The translations under genes were made by a program, and so were the position numbers. Positions 54,727-63,408 of a DNA stretch of 64,000 nucleotides are shown piece by piece (within the stretch, counting starts at the first letter, position 1; each line of letters starts with the position of its first letter). The notes under the pieces are model-generated. The model made no database searches. It was not told the origin of the DNA and saw only the letters and a program-made list of their open reading frames with translations. Source of the stretch: Paracoccus aminophilus JCM 7686 (lineage in GTDB: Bacteria; Pseudomonadota; Alphaproteobacteria; Rhodobacterales; Rhodobacteraceae); the NCBI RefSeq assembly GCF_000444995.1, contig NC_022041.1, positions 780,001 through 844,000 on the forward strand, in the 5' to 3' direction.

Positions 54727-55661
54727 TTGGCCAAAGCCGCATCAATGGCGGCCTGTGCATCGCCGCCGTCGACGGTGGTGACGCCAACGAGCCAGGGTTT
54801 CACCGCGTCGGGATTGGCCTTCAGCCATGCCTTGGCCGCTTTTGCCGGATCATCGCCATCATTCAGGATCTTGCCCATCACATCGTTTTCCATGGGCAAG
54901 GTGAATTCGAGGTTTTCGAGGAATTTCCCGACATTCGGGCATTCCTTGGCATAGCCTTGGCGGATGTTGGTATCAACGCGCGCGCCGCCGAAATTCGGCC
55001 CGAAGACGTCATCCCCGCCCGCGAGATAGGTCATCTGGAACTGGTTGTTCATCGGATGGGGCTCCCAGCCGAGGAAGACGATCGGCTTCTTGGCCCCGGT
55101 CGCGCGGGCGACCTGCGCCAGCATCCCCTGTTCCGAGCTCTCGACGATCTCCATCGTGCCGGTGTCGAACTTGTTGTCCGCGACCATCTGCAAAAGCAGG
55201 CGGTTGCCGTCATTGCCGGGCTCGATCGCGAAGATCTTGCCGTCGAGATCTTTCTTATGCGCCGCGATCTGGGCGAAATCGGTGATGCCGAGATCCTTGC
55301 CATATTGGTTGGTCGCGAGCGTATATTTCGCGCCAGTCAGGTTGGTGCGCAGGGTTTCGACCGTGCCAGCGTCGCGATAGGGCTTCAGATCGTTTTCCTG
55401 CGTCGGCATCCAGTTGCCGAGGAACACGTCGAGGTCGCCTTTCGCCATCGCGGTATAGGTCACCGGCAGCGAGAGAATCTTGATCTCGGTCTTGTAGCCG
55501 AGGTCCTGCAGGACGGTGGTCGCCAATGCCGTCGTCGCCGAGATGTCCGTCCAGCCGACATCGGAAAAGACAACATCCTTGCACGAATCCGGTTCTGCCG
55601 CGAAGGCCGGTAGCGCCAGCGCGGTTAAGGCGGTGGCGAGCATCAAGCTACGAACGGTCAT
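54723..55661 (-). CDS. choX: Choline ABC transporter substrate-binding protein ChoX
   Basis: A 312-residue periplasmic binding protein (OpuAC family). The signal peptide is MTVRSLMLATALTALALPAF ending in AFA, and the mature protein begins AEPDSCKDVVFSDVG. The body has TDISATTALATTVLQDLGY, DVFLGNWMPTQEND and IVFLGWEPHPMN, whose Trp and aromatic residues suit a cation-pi pocket for choline. It is the first gene of the minus-strand operon, reading away from betI with a shared control region. ATG at 55661 is preferred over the longer frame. Confidence 0.93.
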   Translation of the reverse strand: MTVRSLMLATALTALALPAFAAEPDSCKDVVFSDVGWTDISATTALATTVLQDLGYKTEIKILSLPVTYTAMAKGDLDVFLGNWMPTQENDLKPYRDAGTVETLRTNLTGAKYTLATNQYGKDLGITDFAQIAAHKKDLDGKIFAIEPGNDGNRLLLQMVADNKFDTGTMEIVESSEQGMLAQVARATGAKKPIVFLGWEPHPMNNQFQMTYLAGGDDVFGPNFGGARVDTNIRQGYAKECPNVGKFLENLEFTLPMENDVMGKILNDGDDPAKAAKAWLKANPDAVKPWLVGVTTVDGGDAQAAIDAALAK

Positions 55662-55678
55662 TTGTTTCCCCCCTGTTG

Positions 55679-55698
55679 TTGATTGACGAGTCAATTAA
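55679..55698. promoter_or_regulatory. BetI-type operator between choX and betI
   Basis: TTGATTGACGAGTCAATTAA is a near-perfect 20-bp palindrome with ATTGAC/GTCAAT at its core. It resembles the E. coli BetI site, which is also a TTGATTG/CAAT-type palindrome. It lies between divergent choX and betI and could control both by choline. Confidence 0.7.
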
Positions 55699-55749
55699 GA
55701 ATGAGCTACGTCAATCTGGCAACGATTTTTTTCAGGGACCGTCGTCAGA

Positions 55750-56319
55750 ATGCCGAAACTTGGTGTCGAGCCTATCCGAAAGGCGGCGTTAATCAACGCC
55801 GCGATTACGATGGTGGGGCGCACCGGATCGCTTGATGTGACCGTCGCCCAGATCGCGCGAGAGGCCGGAATGTCCTCGGCTCTGGCGCATCATTACTTTG
55901 GTTCTAAAGACAAAATCTTCCTTGCTGCGATGCGGCAGATTTTGTCCTCCTACCGCGATGGCGTGCGGGAGGCCCTGCGCGATGTGACCACCCCGCGCGC
56001 CCGGCTCGACGCCATCGTGACAGTGAGTTTCGCGACGCCGAACTTCGACACGAACACCGTCGCGGCCTGGCTCAACTTCTATGCGCTGGCGCTGGTCGAC
56101 CCCGCTGCCGCCCGGCTTTTGCGGGTCTATCGCAACCGGCTGCGCTCGAATCTGCTGACCGCGCTCAACCCGCTGGTGCCCGAGCGCGCTCAGGATGTTG
56201 CCGAAACCCTTGGCGCGCTGATCGACGGCGTCTATCTGCGCGCCGCTTTGTCCGAAAAGCCCGATGCCTCGATGGCTGAGCGCATCGTCCAAGACTTTCT
56301 CCGGGAGATACTCGCATGA
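55750..56319 (+). CDS. betI: Transcriptional repressor BetI
   Basis: A 189-residue TetR-family repressor. The helix-turn-helix is in [20 protein letters not shown] with the following [12 protein letters not shown]. BetI represses choline oxidation genes until choline (or betaine aldehyde) is present. Starting [18 protein letters not shown] is the usual BetI N-terminus. Its stop overlaps betB. The operator upstream would also give autoregulation and control of choX. Confidence 0.95.
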   Translation: MPKLGVEPIRKAALINAAITMVGRTGSLDVTVAQIAREAGMSSALAHHYFGSKDKIFLAAMRQILSSYRDGVREALRDVTTPRARLDAIVTVSFATPNFDTNTVAAWLNFYALALVDPAAARLLRVYRNRLRSNLLTALNPLVPERAQDVAETLGALIDGVYLRAALSEKPDASMAERIVQDFLREILA

Positions 56320-57761
56320 CGCTTCACGCTCAGCCCAAGGCGAGCCTTTTCATCAATGGCGCCTATGTCGAGGGCGAAGGCCCTGAACTCAAGGTGCTTT
56401 ACCCCTATACGGGCGAGGTGATCGCAACCCTGCGCGAGGCCAGCCCCGAGCAGGTGGCGCTGGCCACCAAATCGGCCGAGGCCGCGCAAAAGGCCTGGGG
56501 CGCGCTGCGTCCGGTCGAGCGCGGCCGCGTGTTGGCCCGCGCCGCCGCGATCATCCGCGAACGCGGGGCCGAGCTCGCGCGTCTCGAAACGCTCGACACC
56601 GGCAAGCCCATTCAGGAAACCGAAGTCGCGGACTGGCCCTCGGGGGCGGATGCGATCGAATATTTCGCGGGTCTCGCCGCGACGCTGACCGGCGAATCGA
56701 TCCCGCTTGGCGGCGATTTCGTCTATACGATTCGCGAGCCTTTGGGCGTTTGCGCAGGCATTGGCGCGTGGAACTATCCCAGCCAGATCGCCTGCTGGAA
56801 ATCGGCGCCCGCGCTGATCATGGGCAATGCCATGGTCTTCAAACCCAGCGAGGAAACCCCGCTTGGTGCCCTGAAACTGGCCGAGATTCTGGTCGAGGCC
56901 GGGCTGCCTGCCGGGGTCTTCAACGTTGTGCAGGGACGCGGCGCGGTGGGGGCGGCACTGGTCACCGACCCGCGCGTGGCCAAGGTCTCGCTGACCGGCT
57001 CGGTTCCCACGGGGCGCAAGGTCTATGCCGCTGCGGCCGAAGGGATTCGCCATGTCACGATGGAGCTGGGTGGCAAATCGCCCCTGATCGTCTTTGACGA
57101 CGCGAGCCTTGAAGATGCGGTCGGCGCGGCGATTCTGGCGAATTTCTATTCCTCGGGTCAGATCTGCTCGAATGGCACGCGGGTTTTCGTGCAGGAGGGC
57201 ATCAAGGAGGCCTTCCTCGCGCGGCTCGCCGCGCGCTGCGCCGATGTGGCGATGGGCGATCCTCTGGACCCCGCGACGCAGCACGGCCCGATCATCAGCG
57301 CGGCCCAGGCTGCCAAGATCCGCGCCGCGATCGAGGCCGGGATTGCCGAGGGCGCGCGGCTGGTCTGCGGCGGTCCGGGCGACGGCGCCTTCATCCCGCC
57401 GACCGTCTTTGCCGAGGCGACGGATGCCATGACCATCACCCGCGAAGAAATCTTCGGTCCGGTGATGACTGTCCTGACGTTCAAGGATGAGGACGAGGTG
57501 ATTGCCCGCGCCAATGGCACGAATTTCGGCCTTGCGGCGGGCGTCTTCACCCGCGATCTGGCGCGCGGACATCGCGTCATCGCCCAGCTTGAAGCCGGAA
57601 CCTGCTGGATCAATGCCTACAACCTGACCCCGGTCGAGGCGCCTTTCGGTGGCGTCAAGCAATCGGGGGTGGGCCGCGAGAACTCGCGCGCCGCCATCGA
57701 GCATTATTCGCAACTCAAATCCGTCTATGTCGGGCTTGGCCCCGTCGAATCCCCCTATTGA
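56316..57761 (+). CDS. betB: Betaine aldehyde dehydrogenase BetB
   Basis: BetB oxidises betaine aldehyde to glycine betaine with NAD(P), giving an osmoprotectant or a methyl and carbon source. The 481-residue enzyme has catalytic Cys284 ([12 protein letters not shown]), general base Glu250 (ELGGKSPL) and the NAD motif SLTGSVPTG. It follows betI with a 4-nt overlap and precedes betA by 30 nt. Rhizobial clusters have a choline sulfatase betC at this place; it is absent here. Confidence 0.96.
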   Translation: MTLHAQPKASLFINGAYVEGEGPELKVLYPYTGEVIATLREASPEQVALATKSAEAAQKAWGALRPVERGRVLARAAAIIRERGAELARLETLDTGKPIQETEVADWPSGADAIEYFAGLAATLTGESIPLGGDFVYTIREPLGVCAGIGAWNYPSQIACWKSAPALIMGNAMVFKPSEETPLGALKLAEILVEAGLPAGVFNVVQGRGAVGAALVTDPRVAKVSLTGSVPTGRKVYAAAAEGIRHVTMELGGKSPLIVFDDASLEDAVGAAILANFYSSGQICSNGTRVFVQEGIKEAFLARLAARCADVAMGDPLDPATQHGPIISAAQAAKIRAAIEAGIAEGARLVCGGPGDGAFIPPTVFAEATDAMTITREEIFGPVMTVLTFKDEDEVIARANGTNFGLAAGVFTRDLARGHRVIAQLEAGTCWINAYNLTPVEAPFGGVKQSGVGRENSRAAIEHYSQLKSVYVGLGPVESPY

Positions 57762-57791
57762 GGGCGAAGCCGCCCTATTGAGGAGCCCAGA

Positions 57792-59444
57792 ATGAAGGCT
57801 GATTACGTCATCATCGGTGCCGGTTCTGCTGGTTGCGCTTTGGCCTATCGTCTGGTCAAGGCAGGCAAACGCGTCGATCTCATCGAATTCGGCGGCTCGG
57901 ATATCGGGCCGTTCATCCAGATGCCCGCGGCTCTGTCCTATCCGATGAATATGTCGCGCTATGATTGGGGCTTTTCCTCCGAGCCCGAGCCGCATCTGGG
58001 CAATCGCCGTCTGGTGACGCCGCGCGGCAAGGTGATCGGGGGGTCCTCTTCGATCAACGGCATGGTCTTTGTGCGCGGCCATGCCCGCGACTTCGACTTC
58101 TGGGCCGAATCGGGGGCGCATGGCTGGTCCTATGCCGATGTGCTGCCCTATTTCATCCGCATGGAGACCTCGCATGGCGCGGTCAGCGATTATCGCGGCA
58201 CCGAGGGCCCGCTGCATGTGACACGCGGCCAGCGCAAGAACCCGCTCTTCAACGCCTTCATCCGGGCGGGGCGCGAGGCGGGCTATCCGGTGACGGATGA
58301 TTACAACGGCTCGCAGCAGGAAGGTTTCGGCGCGATGGAGGCGACGATCTGGGAAGGTCGCCGCTGGTCCGCCGCCAATGCCTATCTGCGGCCTGCGCTG
58401 AAAACCGGGCTGCTGCGCCTGCGTCGCGGTCTGGCCAGCCGAATCGTCTTTGACGGCAAGCGCGCGGTCGGGGTCGAGATCAAGAATGCCCGCGGGCTCG
58501 AGGTGATAGCCGCCGCTCAGGAGGTCATCGTCTCGGCAAGCTCGATCAATACGCCGAAACTGCTGATGCTGTCGGGGATTGGCCCGGCAGAGCATCTGCA
58601 GGCCCATGGCATCACGCCGCTGGCGGATCGTCCGGGCGTTGGCTCGAACCTGCAAGATCACCTTGAAATCTATATGCAATATACCGCGACCCAGCCGGTG
58701 ACGCTCTACAAGCACTGGAACCTGTGGGGCAAAGGCTCGATCGGGGCGCAGTGGATGGCGACCGGGCAGGGGCTTGGCGCCTCGAACCAGTTCGAAAGCT
58801 GCGGCTTCATCCGCTCGGCGCCGGGGGTGGAATATCCCGATATTCAATATCACTTCATCCCGCTGGCGGTGCGCTATGACGGCAAGGCCGCAGCCGAGGG
58901 CCATGGCTTCCAGGCCCATGTCGGGCCGATGCGCTCAAAATCGCGCGGCACGGTGCGGCTGAAAAGCGCAGATGCTGCCGAATCGCCCGAGATTCGCTTC
59001 AACTACATGTCGCAAGAGAGCGACTGGGCCGAGTTCCGCGCCTGCGTGCGCCTGACCCGCGAGATCTTCGACCAATCCGCCTTTGCTGAATACAAGGGCC
59101 ACGAGATCCAGCCGGGCCAGAATGTGACCTCGGATGCCGAGATCGACGCCTTCATCCGCGAACATGCCGAATCAGCCTTCCATCCCTGCGGCACGGCGCG
59201 GATGGGCGCGGCCTCGGATCCGATGGCAGTGGTTGATCCAGAGCTGCGGGTGATCGGGGTCGAGGGGCTGCGCGTCGCGGATAGCTCGATTTTCCCGCGC
59301 ATCACCAATGGCAACCTCAACGCGCCTTCGATCATGACCGGCGAAAAAGCCGCCGATCATATTCTGGGCCAAGGGATGCTCGCGCCGAAGAACCTCGGGC
59401 CGCATCTCGTCGCGGATTGGGACAAGATGCAGCGTTCGAGCTGA
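57792..59444 (+). CDS. betA: Choline dehydrogenase BetA
   Basis: BetA is an FAD-dependent GMC oxidoreductase at the inner membrane that oxidises choline to betaine aldehyde. The 550-residue protein begins with the FAD motif [21 protein letters not shown] signatures include [18 protein letters not shown], and the catalytic His is in [12 protein letters not shown], with [10 protein letters not shown] near the end. It is the last bet gene. A DUF177 gene converges on it with no gap. Confidence 0.96.
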   Translation: MKADYVIIGAGSAGCALAYRLVKAGKRVDLIEFGGSDIGPFIQMPAALSYPMNMSRYDWGFSSEPEPHLGNRRLVTPRGKVIGGSSSINGMVFVRGHARDFDFWAESGAHGWSYADVLPYFIRMETSHGAVSDYRGTEGPLHVTRGQRKNPLFNAFIRAGREAGYPVTDDYNGSQQEGFGAMEATIWEGRRWSAANAYLRPALKTGLLRLRRGLASRIVFDGKRAVGVEIKNARGLEVIAAAQEVIVSASSINTPKLLMLSGIGPAEHLQAHGITPLADRPGVGSNLQDHLEIYMQYTATQPVTLYKHWNLWGKGSIGAQWMATGQGLGASNQFESCGFIRSAPGVEYPDIQYHFIPLAVRYDGKAAAEGHGFQAHVGPMRSKSRGTVRLKSADAAESPEIRFNYMSQESDWAEFRACVRLTREIFDQSAFAEYKGHEIQPGQNVTSDAEIDAFIREHAESAFHPCGTARMGAASDPMAVVDPELRVIGVEGLRVADSSIFPRITNGNLNAPSIMTGEKAADHILGQGMLAPKNLGPHLVADWDKMQRSS

Positions 59445-59445
59445 G

Positions 59446-59967
59446 TTACTGCTTTTGCTTCAGCAAATCGGCGAGGCCAGCGAAGGGACGGCGGATCTCG
59501 GCATCCGCATCTTCGGCCTCGTCGGCGGGAAGTTCAGCCCCTGCGGCGCGCGGATAAAGCGGCAGCGCGAGCTCGAGCGCCTCGATCATCACCGCGCGCA
59601 GGTCGATGAACTGGCCAAGCAGATCGACCTCTTCGTCAGGCATTTCAACCTCTTCGCCCTCGGGCGTCGCGGCATGGGGCGAATAGATGCGATGGACCGG
59701 CTCGCTGAGATCGGTCTTGACCGGAGCCAGCGTCACCACGCAGGGCTGGACGACACGGGCGGTCAGCTGACCGGTCAGCTCCCAGGCATCGGTGCCCTTG
59801 GCGCGGATCGCGCCCGCGAAGTCGAGTTTGGGCAGATCGAGCAGATCGAGCTCGGCGGCCAGCGCCTTGCGCGCTTCGGCATCCGGGGTAATTCGGAACT
59901 CCGTCGGCTGGCGGGGATTGAGATGGGCCACGCGAAGGCGCGTGTTGTTGTCGTTTTGACGGGTCAT
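59446..59967 (-). CDS. DUF177 (YceD-type) protein
   Basis: A 173-residue cytoplasmic protein of the DUF177 family. The N-terminal HLNPRQPTEFRITPDAEARK and the central RVVQPCVVTLAPVKTDLSEP with its conserved Cys are typical of YceD-like proteins, which in many bacteria lie before rpmF and are linked to 23S rRNA or ribosome assembly. rpmF is not seen here. The start at 59967 matches the usual N-terminus; it is divergent from bamE. Confidence 0.9.
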   Translation of the reverse strand: MTRQNDNNTRLRVAHLNPRQPTEFRITPDAEARKALAAELDLLDLPKLDFAGAIRAKGTDAWELTGQLTARVVQPCVVTLAPVKTDLSEPVHRIYSPHAATPEGEEVEMPDEEVDLLGQFIDLRAVMIEALELALPLYPRAAGAELPADEAEDADAEIRRPFAGLADLLKQKQ

Positions 59968-60084
59968 GGGTCGGTCTTTCGCTGACAAGCCCGATTGGCT
60001 TAGGGATATTCTTGAGCGCGGGGGCTGAGTTTGCTAAGTCGGGCACACCGCGTCAACAGGCGGATAAGGGGGCAGACGATCAAT

Positions 60085-60543
60085 ATGACCAGTTTCCGGC
60101 GGCATCTCTATGCGCTTGCCCTTGTTCTGCCACTCGCCGTGGCCGGATGCACCCATGTTTATCGCAATCATGGCTATGTCCCACCCGAGGTGGATCTGCA
60201 ACAGGTGCAGATCGGCAAGACCACGCAGGGCGAACTTGATTCGCTGATTGGTCGCCCCAGTGCGCAGGGCGTGCTCACCGGCTCGACCTGGTATTACGTC
60301 GGCTCGCGCTGGGATTATTACGGCTACCGCGAACCGCGCGAGATCGAACGCCGAGTCGTCGCGATCAGCTTCACCCCGCAGGGCGTCGTCAGCAATGTCG
60401 CGACCTATGGGCTCGATCATGGCCGCGTCGTCGAACTGTCGCGCCGCGTGACTGATTCGGGCATCGAGAATGTCAGCATCGTCCGCCAGCTCATGGGCAG
60501 CCTCGGCCGGGTCTCGGCAGGGCAGTTGCTCGATCAGCAGTAA
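60085..60543 (+). CDS. bamE: Outer-membrane assembly lipoprotein BamE
   Basis: A 152-residue SmpA/OmlA-family lipoprotein. The signal peptide ends in the lipobox VAGC, so the protein is anchored in the outer membrane and assists the BAM complex. The fold is marked by VQIGKTTQGELDSLIGRPSA, STWYYVGSRWDYYG and RRVVAISFTPQGVVSN. It is divergent from the DUF177 gene, an arrangement conserved in alphaproteobacteria. Confidence 0.94.
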   Translation: MTSFRRHLYALALVLPLAVAGCTHVYRNHGYVPPEVDLQQVQIGKTTQGELDSLIGRPSAQGVLTGSTWYYVGSRWDYYGYREPREIERRVVAISFTPQGVVSNVATYGLDHGRVVELSRRVTDSGIENVSIVRQLMGSLGRVSAGQLLDQQ

Positions 60544-60581
60544 GCTGCGACCAAGCGCGACGCAGAACAGGCACAGAGAAG

Positions 60582-60605
60582 GGCCCGGGGAGAACCCGGG
60601 CCTTT
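60582..60605 (+). terminator. Terminator of bamE
   Basis: GGCCCGGG-GAGAA-CCCGGGCC is followed by TTTGT. It lies between convergent genes. Confidence 0.75.
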
Positions 60606-60653
60606 GTCATGTGGCGCGCGGCCCAAGTCGCGGATGCATGAGCGGCAGAGGCG

Positions 60654-60866
60654 TCAGCGCGGCGGTTTGCTCTTGAGGACCGCATCGGCCTTGGCATCGA
60701 CCTTGCGCGCCTCTTCGGGGGAAAGATGGCCGGATTTCAGCTCTTGCGCAGCGCGGGCCTTGGCATTGCGGGCATGGGCCGCGTCTTCGACCGGATAGCG
60801 CCGCCCAGGCAAAGCAAAATCGCTGTCGGGCAAAGCATCGCGGGATGTCGTGGTCAGTTTGCTCAT
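60654..60866 (-). CDS. Small protein, DUF6582-like
   Basis: A 70-residue hydrophilic protein. The stretch RDALPDSDFALPGRRYPVED with AAHARNAKARA resembles the DUF6582 motif seen in small proteins of bacteria and phages (a proline-rich turn before a helix). It ends in a Lys-rich tail. The start at 60866 has AGGAAG 7 nt upstream. Function unknown. Confidence 0.72.
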   Translation of the reverse strand: MSKLTTTSRDALPDSDFALPGRRYPVEDAAHARNAKARAAQELKSGHLSPEEARKVDAKADAVLKSKPPR

Positions 60867-60998
60867 CGAAGACTTCCTTGCTGTTCCACTTTGTGAAACG
60901 CCTAGGTCAACGCAGGGGCATTCGCCGCAGTTCCGGGAAATGGGTCCGGAAGAGTGCAGCAAGGGGCGTCCGCCCCGAAGAGCAGGACGCTAAGGGCT

Positions 60999-61997
60999 TC
61001 AGCCTTTGAGGATCTCGCGCAGGCTCGCGCCGGGCTTGCCGTCGCGCCCGGGCAGGGGCGTCGCGTGCCACATCGCATTCAGCACCGCCTCTTCGACGGT
61101 CTCGACTGCCGCGAGAAAGAACGGGTCAAGCGCGTCGTCATCCAGCAGCGCCGTCGTCAAAAGCCCGTCCTCGCCCTTGACCGGGCGCTTCGTGGTGAAG
61201 GCGAGCGCAATATCGCCCGAGCCGTGGCCAAGGTGGCTGCCCAGCCGTCCAAGCCCCGCCGCCGCCCGGCGCGAGATTCGGGTGAGCTGGCGCGAATCAA
61301 GCGGTGCATCGGTGGCATAGGTGATGATGATCGAGCCCTTGTCGCGGGTCTCTTCGCCCGAGAGCGGCACGCGCTGGCCAAGGACGCGCAGTTCCGACCG
61401 CTGGCCGAAGTTCGACAGGACCAGCGCCGCAAGTGTGTAGTCGCCGACCCGGCGCGAGGCCGAGCCGATGCCGCCATTCAGCCCGAAGGTCTTCATGCCC
61501 CGCCCTGCGCCAACGGTGCCTTGCTCGGGCGGGTTCGGGCTTGCCGCGTCAATCGCCGCCTGCGCATCTGAGGGCCGCAGGGCCAAAGCTTGAATGTCGT
61601 TCACCCGGCCATCGTTGCATTCCAAGACAAGGGCGTTGACCGTCGAGGTCGAACGTCCGATCGCCGGATTTTCGGCAATGGCGCGGCGGATCAAAGCCTC
61701 GGTCCCGGCGGCGATCGCAAAGGTGTTGGTCAGAAGAATCGGGGTCTCGATCTCGCCAAGCTCGATGAGCTGGATCAGCCCCGCGCTTTTGCCAAAGCCG
61801 TTCAGCACCACCGCGCCGGCAGGCACCGGATCGGCGAAGAGGTTGCCCTGATGGGGAAGGATCGCGGTAAAGCCGGTCTGAACCGACCCTTCGTCGCGGG
61901 TGAAATGGCCAAGGGTGACGCCGGCGACGTCACAGATCGAATTTTGCGGCCCGGCGGGCAGGGCCCACCAGTCGCCGGGATCGAGGTCATGTCTCAT
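60999..61997 (-). CDS. P1 family peptidase (DmpA/BapA type)
   Basis: A 332-residue Ntn hydrolase of the DmpA family, which activates itself by cleaving before a Ser that becomes the nucleophile. Here the site is Gly259-Ser260 in HGSGDIALAF. Upstream features are ICDVAGVTLGHFT, NGFGKSAGLIQL and GTVGAGRGMKTFGLNGGIG. Members act as L-aminopeptidase / D-Ala-esterase or beta-aminopeptidase. No signal peptide is seen, so it is cytoplasmic. It precedes no obvious partner. Confidence 0.93.
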   Translation of the reverse strand: MRHDLDPGDWWALPAGPQNSICDVAGVTLGHFTRDEGSVQTGFTAILPHQGNLFADPVPAGAVVLNGFGKSAGLIQLIELGEIETPILLTNTFAIAAGTEALIRRAIAENPAIGRSTSTVNALVLECNDGRVNDIQALALRPSDAQAAIDAASPNPPEQGTVGAGRGMKTFGLNGGIGSASRRVGDYTLAALVLSNFGQRSELRVLGQRVPLSGEETRDKGSIIITYATDAPLDSRQLTRISRRAAAGLGRLGSHLGHGSGDIALAFTTKRPVKGEDGLLTTALLDDDALDPFFLAAVETVEEAVLNAMWHATPLPGRDGKPGASLREILKG

Positions 61998-62028
61998 TTT
62001 GCTTCCGGTCTTGGGGTGCGGCCGGAGA

Positions 62029-62418
62029 TCAGCTCTCCGGCACGAAGGTCAGGGCAAGGCCGTTGATGCAGTAACGCAAGCCGGTCGGCGGCGGTCCATC
62101 GGGAAAGACATGGCCGAGATGGGCGTCACAGCGATGACAACGCACCTCTGTCCGGATCATGCCATGACTGCTATCGCGCAGCTCGTCAATCTTGCCGCCC
62201 GCCTGCGAGAAGCTGGGCCAGCCGCAATGACTTTCGAATTTCGTATCGCCGTCAAACAGGCGCGCCCCGCAGCAGACACAATCGTAATGGCCCGGCCCTT
62301 TGGGAAAGCCCGGATGGGAAAAAGGCCGCTCGGTCCCTGCCTCTCGCGTGATCCGGTAGGTCTCGGGATCAAGCGCGGCGCGCCATTCGGCATCCGTCTT
62401 GGTGATCTTCTCGGACAT
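62029..62418 (-). CDS. msrB: Peptide-methionine (R)-S-oxide reductase MsrB
   Basis: MsrB reduces methionine-R-sulfoxide in proteins. The 129-residue enzyme has the two zinc CxxC pairs (Cys47/Cys50 and Cys94/Cys97) and the catalytic Cys117 in [19 protein letters not shown] carries the usual substrate-pocket Trp and a possible resolving Cys65. No signal peptide is present. It lies 31 nt after the start of the DmpA-type gene on the same strand and could be its operon leader. Confidence 0.96.
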   Translation of the reverse strand: MSEKITKTDAEWRAALDPETYRITREAGTERPFSHPGFPKGPGHYDCVCCGARLFDGDTKFESHCGWPSFSQAGGKIDELRDSSHGMIRTEVRCHRCDAHLGHVFPDGPPPTGLRYCINGLALTFVPES

Positions 62419-62530
62419 GTTGCCCCTGTTATCCTGTTGCGGTCCTGTTACAACATAGGATTAGGGACGTAGGGAACAAGACGGATGCCCCTTCCGTGAA
62501 ATGGGCGTCAGGAGCAAGGATCGGTCCGCC

Positions 62531-63307
62531 ATGAAGCCGATGAGCAAAGGCCGCTATATCCTTCGCGTCGCAGAAACCGCCGCAGATCTCTCTGCCGCGC
62601 AGCGCCTGCGCTGGCTGTGCTTTTTGTCGCAATCCGGCGCCGCGGCTGGTGGCGCTTCCGGTGCGGGCGAGGAGGCGGGGCTAGATGCCGACGACCATGA
62701 CGCGCGCTGCACCCATATTCTGATCGAAGAGCAGGCGAGCGGGGTTCTCGTGGCCTGTTTCCGGATGCTGACCCTGACCGGCGGCGCCGATATCGGCCAA
62801 AGCTATTCGGCGCGCTATTACAACCTTGCCGGTTTGCGCGGTTATGATGGGCGCATGGCCGAGATCGGGCGCTTCTGCCTCCATCCCGAATGGCACGATC
62901 CCGATATCCTGCGCCTCGCCTGGGGCGGGCTTGCGCGGCATGTCGATGATGCCGGTGTCGGGATGCTCTTTGGCTGTTCGAGCTTTCATGGCACGGCGAT
63001 CGAGGGCTATGAAGACGCTTTCGCCATGCTGCGCGAGCGCCATCTTGCGCCCAAGCGCTGGCTGCCGCGCGTGAAGGCGCCGCAGGTCTTCCGCTTTGCC
63101 CGCGCTTTGCGTGCCCGCAAACCTGATCCGAAACGCGCCATGGCCGCGATGCCGCCCTTGCTGCGCAGCTATCTGCTGATGGGGGGCTGGGTCTCGGATC
63201 ATGCGGTCGTCGATCCCGAGATGAACACGCTCCATGTCTTCACCGGGCTAGAGATCGCCGCGATCCCGCCGGTGCGGGCCCATTTGCTGCGCGCGGTCGC
63301 GAGCTGA
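62531..63307 (+). CDS. olsB: OlsB-like ornithine-acyl-ACP N-acyltransferase
   Basis: A 258-residue GNAT-fold protein of the OlsB/hemolysin-like acyltransferase family. Visible stretches are AQRLRWLCFLSQSG, VACFRMLTLTGG, SYSARYYNLAGLRGYDGRMA with EIGRFCLHPEW, and MLFGCSSFHGT. OlsB attaches a 3-hydroxy fatty acid to ornithine, the first step to ornithine lipids, phosphate-free membrane lipids common in Rhodobacteraceae. olsA is not adjacent, so this rests on family pattern. An ATG 9 nt downstream is an alternative start. Confidence 0.75.
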   Translation: MKPMSKGRYILRVAETAADLSAAQRLRWLCFLSQSGAAAGGASGAGEEAGLDADDHDARCTHILIEEQASGVLVACFRMLTLTGGADIGQSYSARYYNLAGLRGYDGRMAEIGRFCLHPEWHDPDILRLAWGGLARHVDDAGVGMLFGCSSFHGTAIEGYEDAFAMLRERHLAPKRWLPRVKAPQVFRFARALRARKPDPKRAMAAMPPLLRSYLLMGGWVSDHAVVDPEMNTLHVFTGLEIAAIPPVRAHLLRAVAS

Positions 63308-63330
63308 GCCGTCTTTGCCGCTTGCGCGGT

Positions 63331-63358
63331 CCTTTGGGTATTTGGGTGATGAAGAAGC
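63331..63358 (+). repeat. Dispersed 3'-end repeat copy after olsB
   Basis: A weak CCGC-TTGC-GCGG stem at about 63319-63330 is followed by GGGTATTTGGGTGATGAAGA. This is the copy closest to the one beyond the aldolase gene. Confidence 0.55.
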
Positions 63359-63408
63359 GCGGTCTTCGGCTTTGATTTCGCCGGGCGGCTGCGTTATCAG
63401 GCGCCATC

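Noticed and set aside
56232..58919. An 895-codon open frame on the minus strand across betB and betA
   Set aside because: It is antisense to two complete enzymes with intact catalytic motifs. Long antisense frames are common in GC-rich genes, and its protein is Arg/His-rich without any domain.
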